Assembly (NCBI GenBank): GCA_003243965.1
Contig: QHBO01000048.1
Location: 27,153-91,152 of the forward strand
From: Chloroflexota bacterium
GTDB taxonomy: Bacteria; Chloroflexota; Limnocylindria; QHBO01
Length of the DNA: 64,000 nt
Direction of reading: 5' to 3'
A program made the position numbers and the translations under genes. Below, piece by piece: positions 27,485 to 35,682 of this stretch (the stretch's first letter is position 1; every line of letters begins with the position of its first letter). Under the pieces are notes generated by a model. That model did not search any database and was not told the origin of the DNA. It worked only from the letters and a program-made list of their open reading frames with translations.

Positions 27485-28633
27485 CTACCGGCCTCTGGGG
27501 CGCCACCCGTCGATCAGCTCCAGGCCCCGCTCCACCGGAAAGCCGTGGAGCACGTGCCCGTCGCGACCCGTCACCGTGTCAGCCTGGAAGAGGGCATTCA
27601 ACGCCGCCTCCTCGGTCGCCTCAGCCACGGCCTCGAAGAGCCGATCGAACGGCGAGCCCTGCGTCCAGAACTGGCCCTCCACAATCACCTCGATCGGATG
27701 GGCGGCGGCCGGCGTCGTGCGCGGGATGCGGTTCGCGGTCGAGAAGGCGATGAAGATCTCGCCGCTGCCGTCGTTGCCGACCGACCCGGTGCGCCCCAGC
27801 CCAACATCCACGCGGCGCGCCAGGCGGCGTAGCTGCCCCGGATGGAGCGGCGCATCGGTGGCCACCACCCCGATGCACGAACCCTCGTGATGCCGGACCG
27901 GCATCAGGTTGTCGATCAGCCTGCCGACCGGGACGCCGAGCACCTGCAGCTGGTGCCGCGTGCCGTAATTCGTCTGGAGCAGGACGCCGACCGTGAACGT
28001 CGAGCCGCCGATCTCGACCAGGCGCGACGCCGTACCGATGCCGCCCTTGAAGTCGAACAGCTGCGTCCCGGTGCCGGCACCCACGGCGCCCTCCTGCACC
28101 GGACCGGTCGCGGCGTCATCGAGCGCCGCCCACACGTCCTCGCGGGTCACGCCGAAGGCGCGGTTGTCGCTCAGGAAGCCGTCATCGGTCTCGGCCACCA
28201 CCGGGATGACCACGTCCACGTCGAGCATCTCGCTGTCGCGTTCCACGAGGTAGCGGACCGTGGCGTCGTAGGCGAGACCGATGTGGGTTGTATCGGTCAG
28301 GACGATGGGCGAGCCGAGCAGCCCCCACTCGTCGATGACCAGGTTGGCGGTCATCTCGCCGTAGCCGTTGAAGGTGGACGTGGCCGCGTACAGGCGCTCG
28401 CGGAAGAGGTCGCCGGGATGCGGCCACACCGCGGTCACGCCGCTGCGCAGCACCGGCCCATCGCCCGGCTCGCCATCCGACCCGCCAGCGCCCGACTCCC
28501 CACGCCACACCGTGCGGTGGCCGACGCGCACGCCGGCGACGTCGGTGATCGCGTTGAGCGGCCCGGTCGGCAGCGCGCCGACGATCAGGCCAAGATCCCG
28601 GACGCGCCGGCGCCCGGCACCGCCATCGGTCAT
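27485..28633 (-). CDS. P1/S58 family aminopeptidase (DmpA-like)
   Basis: The 382-residue protein has the DmpA/BapA fold markers: NAITDVAGVRVGH near the N-terminus, the autocleavage site HEGSCIGVVATDAPL with Gly251-Ser252, and RTGSVGNDGSGEIFIAFST in the small chain. Self-cleavage before Ser252 would give chains of about 251 and 131 residues, like DmpA. These enzymes remove N-terminal D- or beta-amino acids from short peptides. It is the third gene after an M55 aminopeptidase and an APC permease, 10 bp past the permease stop, so it likely degrades the imported peptides or amides. Confidence 0.9.
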   Translation of the reverse strand: MTDGGAGRRRVRDLGLIVGALPTGPLNAITDVAGVRVGHRTVWRGESGAGGSDGEPGDGPVLRSGVTAVWPHPGDLFRERLYAATSTFNGYGEMTANLVIDEWGLLGSPIVLTDTTHIGLAYDATVRYLVERDSEMLDVDVVIPVVAETDDGFLSDNRAFGVTREDVWAALDDAATGPVQEGAVGAGTGTQLFDFKGGIGTASRLVEIGGSTFTVGVLLQTNYGTRHQLQVLGVPVGRLIDNLMPVRHHEGSCIGVVATDAPLHPGQLRRLARRVDVGLGRTGSVGNDGSGEIFIAFSTANRIPRTTPAAAHPIEVIVEGQFWTQGSPFDRLFEAVAEATEEAALNALFQADTVTGRDGHVLHGFPVERGLELIDGWRPRGR

Positions 28634-28643
28634 CAACGCCGCC

Positions 28644-30083
28644 CTACTCGAGCGGTGCGGAACGCGGCGACGGATCGGTTGACGGCAGTGCGCCCATGGT
28701 CCAGTAGCGATCCTTCCGCGGTGCCAGGAAGGCGAAGTAGTAGATCAGCCCGACGACGGTGATGCCGCCCACGATCAGCAGGTCCGTCGTCTTCTGCTGG
28801 GTGATGGCGATCCCCGTCCCGACCAGGGCGATGATCGGCGGCACCGGCCACAGCGGCATGCGCCACGGCCGCGCCAGATCGGGCTGGCGAATGCGGCTGA
28901 CCAGCGCCGAGATGGCGATCAGGAAGTAGAGCAGGATCAGCAGCACGGCGGTGAAGGTGACTACCGTCAGCAGGCTCGATTGCAGGCACAGGATGGTCGC
29001 CAGGCCGCCGGTGATGATCGTCGCCACCCACGGGGTCCGGAACCGCGGATTGACCGATGCGATCGCGTTGCTGATCGGTCCGGACCAGGCCCGGTCGCGG
29101 CCGCTGGACCACACGATCCGTGAGAACTGGAGCGTGATCGCCAGCGACGCGTTGAAGATGGCGATGATCGCGCCGTAGGTGATGACGTTCACGAACGTGT
29201 CGCCGAACGCGGAGCGGGCGACATCGGTCAGCGGCGTGGCTGAGCCCAGGAAGGCGGGCAGGTTGGGGGCGCCGAAGACGACGGCGATGAACGGCACCAG
29301 CTCGAAGATGATCCCGATCAGCGCGGCGGTGATCACCGCCTGGCCGACGTGCGACGCAGAGCCCTGCGTCTCCTCGCTGAAGTTGATGGCGCTGTCGTAG
29401 CCGTTGACCGAGAACATGGCGGTCGCCACGGCGGTGAAGATCAGCGCGATGCCGACTGCGCTGCCATCCGGCAGGACCGGGCTGGTCAGGATGCTGAGCG
29501 GCTGGTGCCAGTGCGTGAAGCCGGCCAGCGCCAGCACGACGACCACGATCAGCTCGAGCAGCAGGAAGAAGCCGGTCAGCACCGCGTTGAAGTTGATCTT
29601 CAGCAGGGCGAGAACCGTGACCGTGATCATGATCGCGGCCGCGGCCAGGTTCGACGGGATGCCGGGGTTGAGCGCCTGGACGTAGATACCGATGCCGATC
29701 GCCACGCTGGCCGGCAGGAAGATCGCCTGACCGATGTAATCGAGCAGCGCCAGGAACCCGACCGGTCGTCCGAGCACACGGGTCACGATCGAGTACAGGC
29801 CGCCGGCCACGGGGAACATCGAGCCGAGCTCGGCCATGCACAGCGCCACGCTGATCGCGATGAAGCAGCCGAGCAGGTAGGCCCACAGCGACCCGCTGCC
29901 CGCGACGGCGATGACCACCGGACCGATGACCAGCAGCGACGCGGTGGGCGTGATGTCCGAGACGACGAGGGCCAGGTTGCCGAGGACGCTGACCGCCCGC
30001 GACAGCTCCTGCCGATACCCGAACGAGGTCAGCAGCGCCTCGCCCGCAACGTGCTCTTCCCCACCAACCGGTCGCTGTGCCAT
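28644..30083 (-). CDS. APC-superfamily amino acid/peptide permease
   Basis: The 479-residue protein has 12 hydrophobic helices and APC-family features such as SDITPTASLLVIGP in helix 1 and ELGSMFPVAGGLYSIV in helix 2-3. ATG 30083 has GGAGG 9 nt upstream. APC permeases import amino acids or small amines with protons or by exchange. It lies between two aminopeptidase genes of unusual stereospecificity, which makes D-amino-acid or beta-amino-acid compounds a plausible cargo. This substrate assignment is inference. Confidence 0.88.
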   Translation of the reverse strand: MAQRPVGGEEHVAGEALLTSFGYRQELSRAVSVLGNLALVVSDITPTASLLVIGPVVIAVAGSGSLWAYLLGCFIAISVALCMAELGSMFPVAGGLYSIVTRVLGRPVGFLALLDYIGQAIFLPASVAIGIGIYVQALNPGIPSNLAAAAIMITVTVLALLKINFNAVLTGFFLLLELIVVVVLALAGFTHWHQPLSILTSPVLPDGSAVGIALIFTAVATAMFSVNGYDSAINFSEETQGSASHVGQAVITAALIGIIFELVPFIAVVFGAPNLPAFLGSATPLTDVARSAFGDTFVNVITYGAIIAIFNASLAITLQFSRIVWSSGRDRAWSGPISNAIASVNPRFRTPWVATIITGGLATILCLQSSLLTVVTFTAVLLILLYFLIAISALVSRIRQPDLARPWRMPLWPVPPIIALVGTGIAITQQKTTDLLIVGGITVVGLIYYFAFLAPRKDRYWTMGALPSTDPSPRSAPLE

Positions 30084-30135
30084 CTCGTGTCCTCCGTGAT
30101 GTGGTGGTGCGTGGTGCTCCCGCGGTGGAACCGCC

Positions 30136-30978
30136 TCAGCCGTAGACCTCGTCGCTCGCGCTCCAGCCGAGCAGGATGACGCTGAACAATCCGCGCCAGG
30201 CGGAGAGCGCGTCGTCGCCGGTGAAGGACACGATCCGCGGGCTCGGCCGCGTGGCGCCGGGCACCAGCGCACCCATCAGCGCCTCGCTGGTCGAGGTGAA
30301 CTCGACCTCGTAGGTGATCGGCAGTTCCAGCTTCATCGGGGTGAAGGCCCGCTCGGCGGCACGCCGCGTCGCCCGCTCGGCCGCAGCGCGGATGCCGGCC
30401 CGGCTGCGCTCCAGACCGATGCAGCGCGCGGTCCATCGGTCCACCGCGTACTTGGTGACCGCCACCTCCACGTCACCGAGGCTGTCGCGAGCCTCCGCCA
30501 CGAAGGCGTCGTCGCCGGTGACCAGCGAGATCGCCTTGCCGTGGTGCGCGGCGATGGTGGCGTTGATGTCGAGCTCCCCCGCCGGCCGCCCGTTGAGCCG
30601 GATCTCGATCATCTCGCGGCCGATCATCGTCTCGTTGGCGACGCCATCGGAGTGGCCGACCTTGGCGTGGTAGCCCACGCAGAACACCGTATCGATGTCG
30701 TCGTCCACCCCGTGCATCATGCACAGCGGCTTGTGGAAGCCGCGCACCAGGTCGGCCCGGGGGTCCAGCTCCTCGATGAGCAGGTTGTTCATCCCCCAGT
30801 GCGAGTCGTTGACGATGATCTCGGTGGCACCGCCGGCCACGGCTCCCTCGATGGCTGCGTTGACGTCCGCGGTCATCAGGTGCTGGAAACGGCCATAGCC
30901 GGACCTGCCGCGGACCAGCTCATCGCTGCTGGTGATGCCGCTGATCCCTTCGCCGTCGGCGGAGATGAGAACCTTCAC
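30136..30978 (-). CDS. dppA: M55 family D-aminopeptidase (DppA-like)
   Basis: The 280-residue protein starts at GTG 30978 and opens MKVLISADGEGISG with the zinc ligands Asp8 and Glu10. The further metal and catalytic histidines are in VNDSHWGMNNL and VGYHAK, and MIGREMIEIRLNG is also conserved. DppA is a zinc aminopeptidase that cleaves D-Ala-D-Ala and other D-peptides, found as a decamer. It is first in the operon with the APC permease and the P1 peptidase. Together they suit scavenging of peptidoglycan-derived D-peptides. No clear ribosome site is seen before the GTG. Confidence 0.9.
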   Translation of the reverse strand: MKVLISADGEGISGITSSDELVRGRSGYGRFQHLMTADVNAAIEGAVAGGATEIIVNDSHWGMNNLLIEELDPRADLVRGFHKPLCMMHGVDDDIDTVFCVGYHAKVGHSDGVANETMIGREMIEIRLNGRPAGELDINATIAAHHGKAISLVTGDDAFVAEARDSLGDVEVAVTKYAVDRWTARCIGLERSRAGIRAAAERATRRAAERAFTPMKLELPITYEVEFTSTSEALMGALVPGATRPSPRIVSFTGDDALSAWRGLFSVILLGWSASDEVYG

Positions 30979-31336
30979 GATCGGGTTGCTCGCGGTGTCG
31001 TGCGGTGCCCCCACCGTGGCGCTCACCCTCGAGCGCATTTCCCCACCATGGCGCGCGACGGGGAAGCGGCTGCGGGATCTGGGCGTGTCCGGGCGCCGAT
31101 TCCGGTCGAAGCGCACATTGTGCGAGAGCGCCCGCGGCTCGGTCAACGGCGAGTTTCGCCGCATCGCTGGTTCCCCCCGCATCGCGAGGCCGATCCCGAG
31201 CGTGGAAGAGACCGTCGCGTGGTGGCCAGCCGGCTCGCGCTCGGCCCCGCGGTTCGCTCCACCCTGTTCGTCGGTCGTAAGGCCAGCCTGGCGAGCATCG
31301 GTGGCCCGAAGCCCCGCTCCCTGGTCCGGGTCAACC
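30979..31336. other. Gap of 358 bp with no supported gene
   Basis: The stretch lies between the dppA-like start and the helicase stop. Open frames here have no family resemblance and no ribosome site or -10 box. It presumably carries the dppA promoter, but none could be singled out. Confidence 0.5.
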
Positions 31337-33130
31337 TCAAGCCGGCGCGCCCCGCTCCACCGACTCCGAGCCGATGACGACCAGGTGCGACCTCGCCCGC
31401 GTAGCACCGACGTACACCAGACCGGCCAGTTGCTCCGCCGGCACGCCGCCGTCGAGCTCAGCGAGGACGACGACCGGCGACTCCAGGCCCTTGAAGCGGT
31501 GGATGGTCGCGACCCGCACCTCGGAGCGGCCGGTGGGCAGCGGGTTGACGGCGCCATCGAGACCGTACTCGGGCATCAGCCGATAGGGCCACAGTTCGAC
31601 CGGGGAGCCATCGGCGTTCATCAGCCACGAGCGACCCCGCCGGCGCGGGGTGAGCACCACCAGGTCGGCGGCGGCGACTCCGCCGGCATCGATCAGTTGA
31701 CGCAGGGCGCGGAGCACCGCGCGACGGCAGGCATCGCCGTCGCCATCGGGGTAGCGGAAGACCTCGACTGGGCGGCCGTGCGGGCCAAGCGCCTGGGCCG
31801 CAACGCCATCGGTGCCATCGGTGCCATCGGCGCTTGCATCAGCATCGGGCTGTGGGGCGGCGTAGCGGGCGGCGAACTCGTGGATGGCCCGGGTGGTGCG
31901 ACGGTTCTCGGTCAGGTGGTAGCGCGGCACGTCGTCTGGCAGGAGCACGCCGAGCTCGGCGGGCTGGCGGGCGTGATAGAGGTCCTGGTTGGCGTCGCCG
32001 AAGACGTACATGATCCCGCGCGCCCGGTCGCCGAGCAGGTCCAGGAGCGGGAGCCACCAGAGCGCGTCGATGTCCTGAGCCTCGTCGACCACGATCGCAT
32101 CGTAGCGTGGCTGCGGGACGACCTTCAGGGCGCGGTCCAGCACGTCGGGCAGGCTGTTGAAGTAGGCCCGGGTCGGCGTCCGCGAGGCACCGATGATCCC
32201 CGCCCGCTGGCCGAACCGCTCCGCGAGCGCGTGGAAGGTGCTGACCGTCACGCCCGGGGTCTGACCGATGGAGGCGGCCAGGTGCTGGGAGAGCGGCCGG
32301 TTGAAGCACGTGAGCAGCACCTCGAAGCCCTGGCGCGCGAGGCGTCGAGCCTTCTCCGCGGCGAGCAACGTCTTGCCGGAGCCGGCCACGCCCAGGATCA
32401 GCGCCCGCCGCTGGGAGCTGAGCAGGTCCAGGACGGCGAATTGCTGGTCCGAGAGGCGGATGATCGCCTCGTCGGCGGCGATGCCGACCGCGAGCGGCGA
32501 CACGATCTCGATGTCGCGCGCCAGCAGCGTGTGCAGCGCCCGCATACCGATCTCTCCCGGCGCGCCGCCAGGGTGGTCCGGCCTCGCCTGCCACCAGGCG
32601 AAGATCTCGCGCAACCGGGCGTCCAGGCTCGTCGCGGAGCGGGTCGCGGAGCGGGTCGCGGGGCCGGTCGCACGGGCGGTCGCACGGGCGCTCGCCAGGT
32701 CGTCGGCGTCGATCACGATCTCCGGCGGGCCGTCCGGCACGAGCTGGCGCGGGTAGGCGGCATCCGGGAACGCGACAGCGCGGCAGAACCGGACCGAGTG
32801 GGCCGGCCACGCGGGGAGCCCCTCGCAGACCCGCCTCAGCGCGTACACCTGGCGAGTGACCTGCGCGAAGGGGTCGTTGATCTCGTGCGCCGTGCCATTC
32901 CGGTCGACCGATTCCCATCGGCCGTTCACGCGTCGAACGCCGCCACCCTTGACCTCGATGACCATCACGCCCAGCTCCGGATGGGCCACCACCAGGTCCG
33001 CCTCGCCGTCAGCGGGCTCGCGGCCGGGCTGCTTCTCGAGCCAGGCTGCGTTGCGGTAGATGGCCCACGGGGCCGCGAGATGCGAGGTGAGGACGCCGGC
33101 GAGGCGCTCTTCAGCGTCAGACGCCGTCAT
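31337..33130 (-). CDS. NERD-domain UvrD-like helicase
   Basis: The 597-residue protein has an N-terminal NERD nuclease-related domain (about 10-130; GEADLVVAHPELGVMVIEVKGG with the Asp and Glu-Val-Lys nuclease residues). A superfamily-1 helicase core follows: LGVAGSGKTLLAA (Walker A), VDEAQDID (Walker B), FGDANQDLY, and the C-terminal motif IHRFKGLE. NERD helicases are linked to DNA processing and often to mobile or defence regions. ATG 33130 overlaps the vapC stop as ATGA, so it is co-translated with the toxin. Two repeat expansions are visible: a five-unit 12-bp array at 32631-32690 and a three-unit 9-bp array at 31805-31831. Confidence 0.88.
   Translation of the reverse strand: MTASDAEERLAGVLTSHLAAPWAIYRNAAWLEKQPGREPADGEADLVVAHPELGVMVIEVKGGGVRRVNGRWESVDRNGTAHEINDPFAQVTRQVYALRRVCEGLPAWPAHSVRFCRAVAFPDAAYPRQLVPDGPPEIVIDADDLASARATARATGPATRSATRSATSLDARLREIFAWWQARPDHPGGAPGEIGMRALHTLLARDIEIVSPLAVGIAADEAIIRLSDQQFAVLDLLSSQRRALILGVAGSGKTLLAAEKARRLARQGFEVLLTCFNRPLSQHLAASIGQTPGVTVSTFHALAERFGQRAGIIGASRTPTRAYFNSLPDVLDRALKVVPQPRYDAIVVDEAQDIDALWWLPLLDLLGDRARGIMYVFGDANQDLYHARQPAELGVLLPDDVPRYHLTENRRTTRAIHEFAARYAAPQPDADASADGTDGTDGVAAQALGPHGRPVEVFRYPDGDGDACRRAVLRALRQLIDAGGVAAADLVVLTPRRRGRSWLMNADGSPVELWPYRLMPEYGLDGAVNPLPTGRSEVRVATIHRFKGLESPVVVLAELDGGVPAEQLAGLVYVGATRARSHLVVIGSESVERGAPA
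31805..31831. repeat. Three tandem 9-bp units GCCATCGGT in helicase coding region
   Basis: GCCATCGGT, GCCATCGGT and GCCATCGGC are adjacent at 31805-31831. On the coding strand they encode the (TDG)n run ADGTDGTDG of the NERD helicase between two helicase motifs. The core heptamer CATCGGT is the same one that recurs all over this window. Confidence 0.8.
32631..32690. repeat. Five tandem 12-bp units in the NERD-helicase linker
   Basis: Units of the type GTCGCGGAGCGG / GTCGCACGGGCG follow each other five times and encode a four-residue periodic linker (ARAT, GPAT, RSAT) between the NERD and helicase domains. Length variation between strains would be expected. Confidence 0.8.
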
Positions 33131-33525
33131 ATCCCCGGCGAGACGACGTCCATCCCGGCTGCCCGAGCCGCGTCGGCCAAGCGTCGGTCGTAGGTCACCA
33201 CGCTGCGGACGTCCTCGCGAAGCGCGAGAGCAGAGGCGAGGTGGATGGCGTCGAGCGAGCGGAGGTTGGCCGGCAGTGCCTGAGAGGCGGCTTGCGCGAC
33301 CTGCGCATCCAGCTCCATCAGGCCGATCCGGCCCCACAACTGGGCGAGCGCCGCGTCGTCCGCCGTGGTCGACCGAGCGATGGCCCGACGGACCTCCACG
33401 GTTGCGATGCGGCTGGTGATCAGCTCACGGTCGAGTGAGACGTACTGGCGGAGCTCGTCGCTCTCCGACTCCTGGAGCAGGAGCTTCACCAGGGCCGATG
33501 CGTCAATGTACGCGCGCTCCCTCAC
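33127..33525 (-). CDS. vapC: VapC-type PIN-domain toxin
   Basis: The 132-residue PIN protein carries the acidic active-site residues in YIDASALVKLL (Asp near residue 8), VEVRRAI (Glu), SLDAIHLASAL and VTYDRRLADAA (Asp). VapC toxins are magnesium-dependent RNases that block translation until neutralised by VapB. It overlaps the antitoxin stop (ATGA at 33522-33525) and its own stop overlaps the helicase start in the same way. The three genes thus form one coupled operon. Confidence 0.92.
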   Translation of the reverse strand: MRERAYIDASALVKLLLQESESDELRQYVSLDRELITSRIATVEVRRAIARSTTADDAALAQLWGRIGLMELDAQVAQAASQALPANLRSLDAIHLASALALREDVRSVVTYDRRLADAARAAGMDVVSPGI

Positions 33526-33842
33526 CAGGGCTCCTCGTCGCGCATCTCGATCAGGATCTGCGAAACGGGCTTTCCCGGCGGCGAAGGGAGCGGTGGAGGG
33601 AGACTGGCAATCGACCGCGTCGGGGGGATGATTCTGCCATCGGCGACCATGCGCTCGAACGTCGACATCGGCCCATGCGCCAGCGGCGTGAGGCGCGCAA
33701 CCGGCTCACCGCGCTCGGTGACAACGTAGCTCTGCCCATCCTCGCGCACGCGCTTCACGTAGACCGACAGGTTCTGCCGAAGCTCCCGGATGCCGACTCG
33801 CTGGGCGCTGCCGCTGCTGCGGCGGCTACGCTGTTCGTTCAT
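33522..33842 (-). CDS. vapB: Phd/YefM-type antitoxin (VapB)
   Basis: The 106-residue protein has the Phd/YefM DNA-binding fold (VGIRELRQNLSVYVKRVRE followed by VVTERGEPVARLTPL) and a proline-rich C-terminal tail that should wrap the PIN toxin. ATG 33842 is preferred over the upstream start at 33860 because a TACCGT -10 box lies 8 nt before it. Antitoxins of this type bind and repress their own promoter. It leads the coupled vapB-vapC-helicase operon. Confidence 0.9.
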   Translation of the reverse strand: MNEQRSRRSSGSAQRVGIRELRQNLSVYVKRVREDGQSYVVTERGEPVARLTPLAHGPMSTFERMVADGRIIPPTRSIASLPPPLPSPPGKPVSQILIEMRDEEPW

Positions 33843-33850
33843 GACGCACA

Positions 33851-33856
33851 ACGGTA
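33851..33856 (-). promoter_or_regulatory. -10 box TACCGT of the vapBC-helicase operon
   Basis: TGCTACCGT ends 8 nt before ATG 33842, matching the TGCTANNNT leaderless pattern seen in other genes of the window. Confidence 0.45.
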
Positions 33857-33887
33857 GCACATGGGTCGGCCAGCTAAGGCGCCTGAA

Positions 33888-33956
33888 CTAGGGCTCTCGG
33901 GTTGCGAAACCGTAGAGGATCGGGTTCTCGATGACCGTGGACTGCGGTGCGCCTCC
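33888..33956 (-). pseudogene. Possible remnant of a restriction/helicase gene start
   Basis: The minus frame between an upstream TAA and a TAG at 33888-33890 reads about 22 codons including QSTVIENPIL. That octad resembles the N-terminus of large type III-like restriction/DEAD helicases (TVIENPILNSPF). After it the reading continues YGFATREP and stops, with no start codon. The match is short and may be chance. Confidence 0.22.
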
Positions 33957-34093
33957 GCGGCCGCGTTAGCTTAGGTCCTGTCCGTGGGGGCGTCGGGCCC
34001 TGTGGTAGATGGGCACCGGTCCCTCCCTCTGCTGGATCGCCACGAAGGCGGCCGCGCAGCAGACGCTACTCCGCAGGCTGATGCCCGTGCGGG

Positions 34094-34342
34094 CTACGCG
34101 CCTTCCTTGACCTCGTACAGGGTCTGGGCCTCGAGGCCGTGGGCCTCCCGATGCGTGCGGGCGGCCGACTCCTTGTCCGGTGCATCGACCAGGCAGAAGA
34201 CCTTGCCCTCGTTCTCGTCGACCCAGTACTGCTTGTAGTTGACGCCGTACTTGTCCTGGACCCGCAGGTCCGCCTCATGGGCGCCGGCGACATCGTCGGC
34301 CTTCACGCCGGGAATGTCATGCATATCCATGTAGGTGGGCAT
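34094..34342 (-). CDS. DUF4242 (SCO4226-like) small protein
   Basis: The 82-residue protein matches the whole DUF4242 family: MPTYMDMHDIPGV, AHEADLRVQDKYGVNYKQYWVDE, GKVFCLVDAPDKE and HREAHGL. The actinobacterial relative SCO4226 is a ferredoxin-like fold that binds nickel. ATG 34342 has GGAGG 8 nt upstream. The frame is also open farther upstream to ATG 34510, which has its own GGGAGG site. A longer 138-residue form with a 56-residue N-terminal extension is therefore possible. Confidence 0.85.
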   Translation of the reverse strand: MPTYMDMHDIPGVKADDVAGAHEADLRVQDKYGVNYKQYWVDENEGKVFCLVDAPDKESAARTHREAHGLEAQTLYEVKEGA

Positions 34343-34845
34343 TGGGTGGCCTCCCTCTGAGTTGTGGGCCGGAATGGACGACCGGATCATTGCCGCAGGC
34401 CGGCGGTCTTGTCCAGACTCAGTGGCGGCCCGAACGGCCAGGACCTCCTCACCGAGGCGCTCAAGCTGGGCCGGGCCACCGCGGCCCCGGAATCCGGTGT
34501 CCCGGGACATCACATGCCTCCCTTGAACCTGATCCCTTGAGTGGTCAGTCGCGGGCTAAGACGAGTCACCCGAAGTGTCCGGGGCACCACTCGCGGCACT
34601 CCTCGGATCCGATCGTGAGACGTCGGCCACACAGAGCTAAACGTCGTCCGAGAATGCGTAGGCCGCCGGGCGGACTGGTGCGGCCGCGACTGCGCAGGCT
34701 TCGGCACAGCATGCACTGGGAGCCAGCGCTCGTGAGATGGTTGGCGGTGCGCTTCGCGGCCGGTCGCGGATGGTCGGTGACGAATTCGCCCGCGAAGCGG
34801 CCAATCGGCTTGGTCTGACCTTCCCTCGCCCAGGCTCGGCTCCAG
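34343..34845. other. Gap of about 500 bp, mostly unexplained
   Basis: Apart from the possible N-terminal extension of the DUF4242 gene (to 34510), no supported gene is present. A minus frame at 34566-34712 encodes a 48-residue Cys-containing peptide but lacks a ribosome site or promoter. Base composition falls toward the right, where the lower-GC secreted-protein genes begin. Confidence 0.4.
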
Positions 34846-35682
34846 TCAGCAGGCTTGCCGCCCATTACGAGTCCAGACGTACCAGTCTGATGTATTCAGT
34901 AGAGTGGAATCCGCCCAGTTAAAGCAGTGGCCGCTAGCACCTATTGGGCCAAATTCGCCGTAATGCGTGGCGGCCTGGTTATTCCAGTAGATGCCCTGAA
35001 ATTTCTGCTTATGGCCGGGGTCCGCTCCACTCGCTGGCCTTCCGCCAAGTTGGTCGCCTTGGTTCCAATTCTCAACAGCCACTTGCACGTATCGCGCATT
35101 CCAGTTCTGCCACTCATTTGAGAGATACCTCAGATATTGACCGTTGACGTAGAAATCATAGTGGCTGGGATTGCCGAACACCAGTTGCATTTTGAATTTC
35201 GCGTTTGCGTTTGGCGCCGGACCTGTCGCGAGTTTCTTGGGGAACGGCATCTTGAACGGATCGCCGTCAACACCCCACCCGTAAAACCACTCGAGGACTC
35301 CTGTATCAAGGCCGCCATTCGTTGGCGCGCATGACGGTGCCCAATTGCACTTAAAGAAGCCGATCTGGACGATGTTGTTCGCCCCGTACCCGGGGACAAA
35401 TGCGAACCAAGCTCCAGACCCGCTCTGCCAAGGGGGGTCATTCGGATTAAACAAGGTACAGAGATTGTAGTTGTACCCGTTGATGTAGCCCTCCACCGAG
35501 ACTATCCAAGGACCAGAAGCGCCTGTCTGGGCGTTGCGATAGCGAAAGCTGTTTACATACCCCTGATTGACGTCGCAGACCGCGTTATAGGCCGAGGCAG
35601 CAGCCGGAAGCGGATTCGACGTAATGAGAAGCAGGCCGGCGGCGACGGATGCGGACAGGCGGCGCCACGCCCGTGAAGGCAT
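34846..35682 (-). CDS. Secreted Trp/Tyr/Asn-rich protein, unknown function
   Basis: The 278-residue protein starts with a clear signal peptide (cleavage near AAASA, about residue 30). The mature part is rich in aromatic residues and Asn, has six cysteines that could form disulfides, and contains motifs such as SGSGAWFAFVPGYG and WFYGWGVDG. The composition recalls plant neprosin-like or carbohydrate-binding secreted domains, but no family is identified. GC content is well below that of neighbours, which suggests recent transfer. ATG 35682 overlaps the stop of the upstream lipoprotein gene (TGATG), so the two are coupled. Confidence 0.7.
   Translation of the reverse strand: MPSRAWRRLSASVAAGLLLITSNPLPAAASAYNAVCDVNQGYVNSFRYRNAQTGASGPWIVSVEGYINGYNYNLCTLFNPNDPPWQSGSGAWFAFVPGYGANNIVQIGFFKCNWAPSCAPTNGGLDTGVLEWFYGWGVDGDPFKMPFPKKLATGPAPNANAKFKMQLVFGNPSHYDFYVNGQYLRYLSNEWQNWNARYVQVAVENWNQGDQLGGRPASGADPGHKQKFQGIYWNNQAATHYGEFGPIGASGHCFNWADSTLLNTSDWYVWTRNGRQAC

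Noticed and set aside
34566..34712. 48-residue Cys-containing minus-strand frame
   Set aside because: CMLC-like and ECREWC motifs are suggestive, but there is no ribosome site or promoter and the neighbourhood looks decayed.
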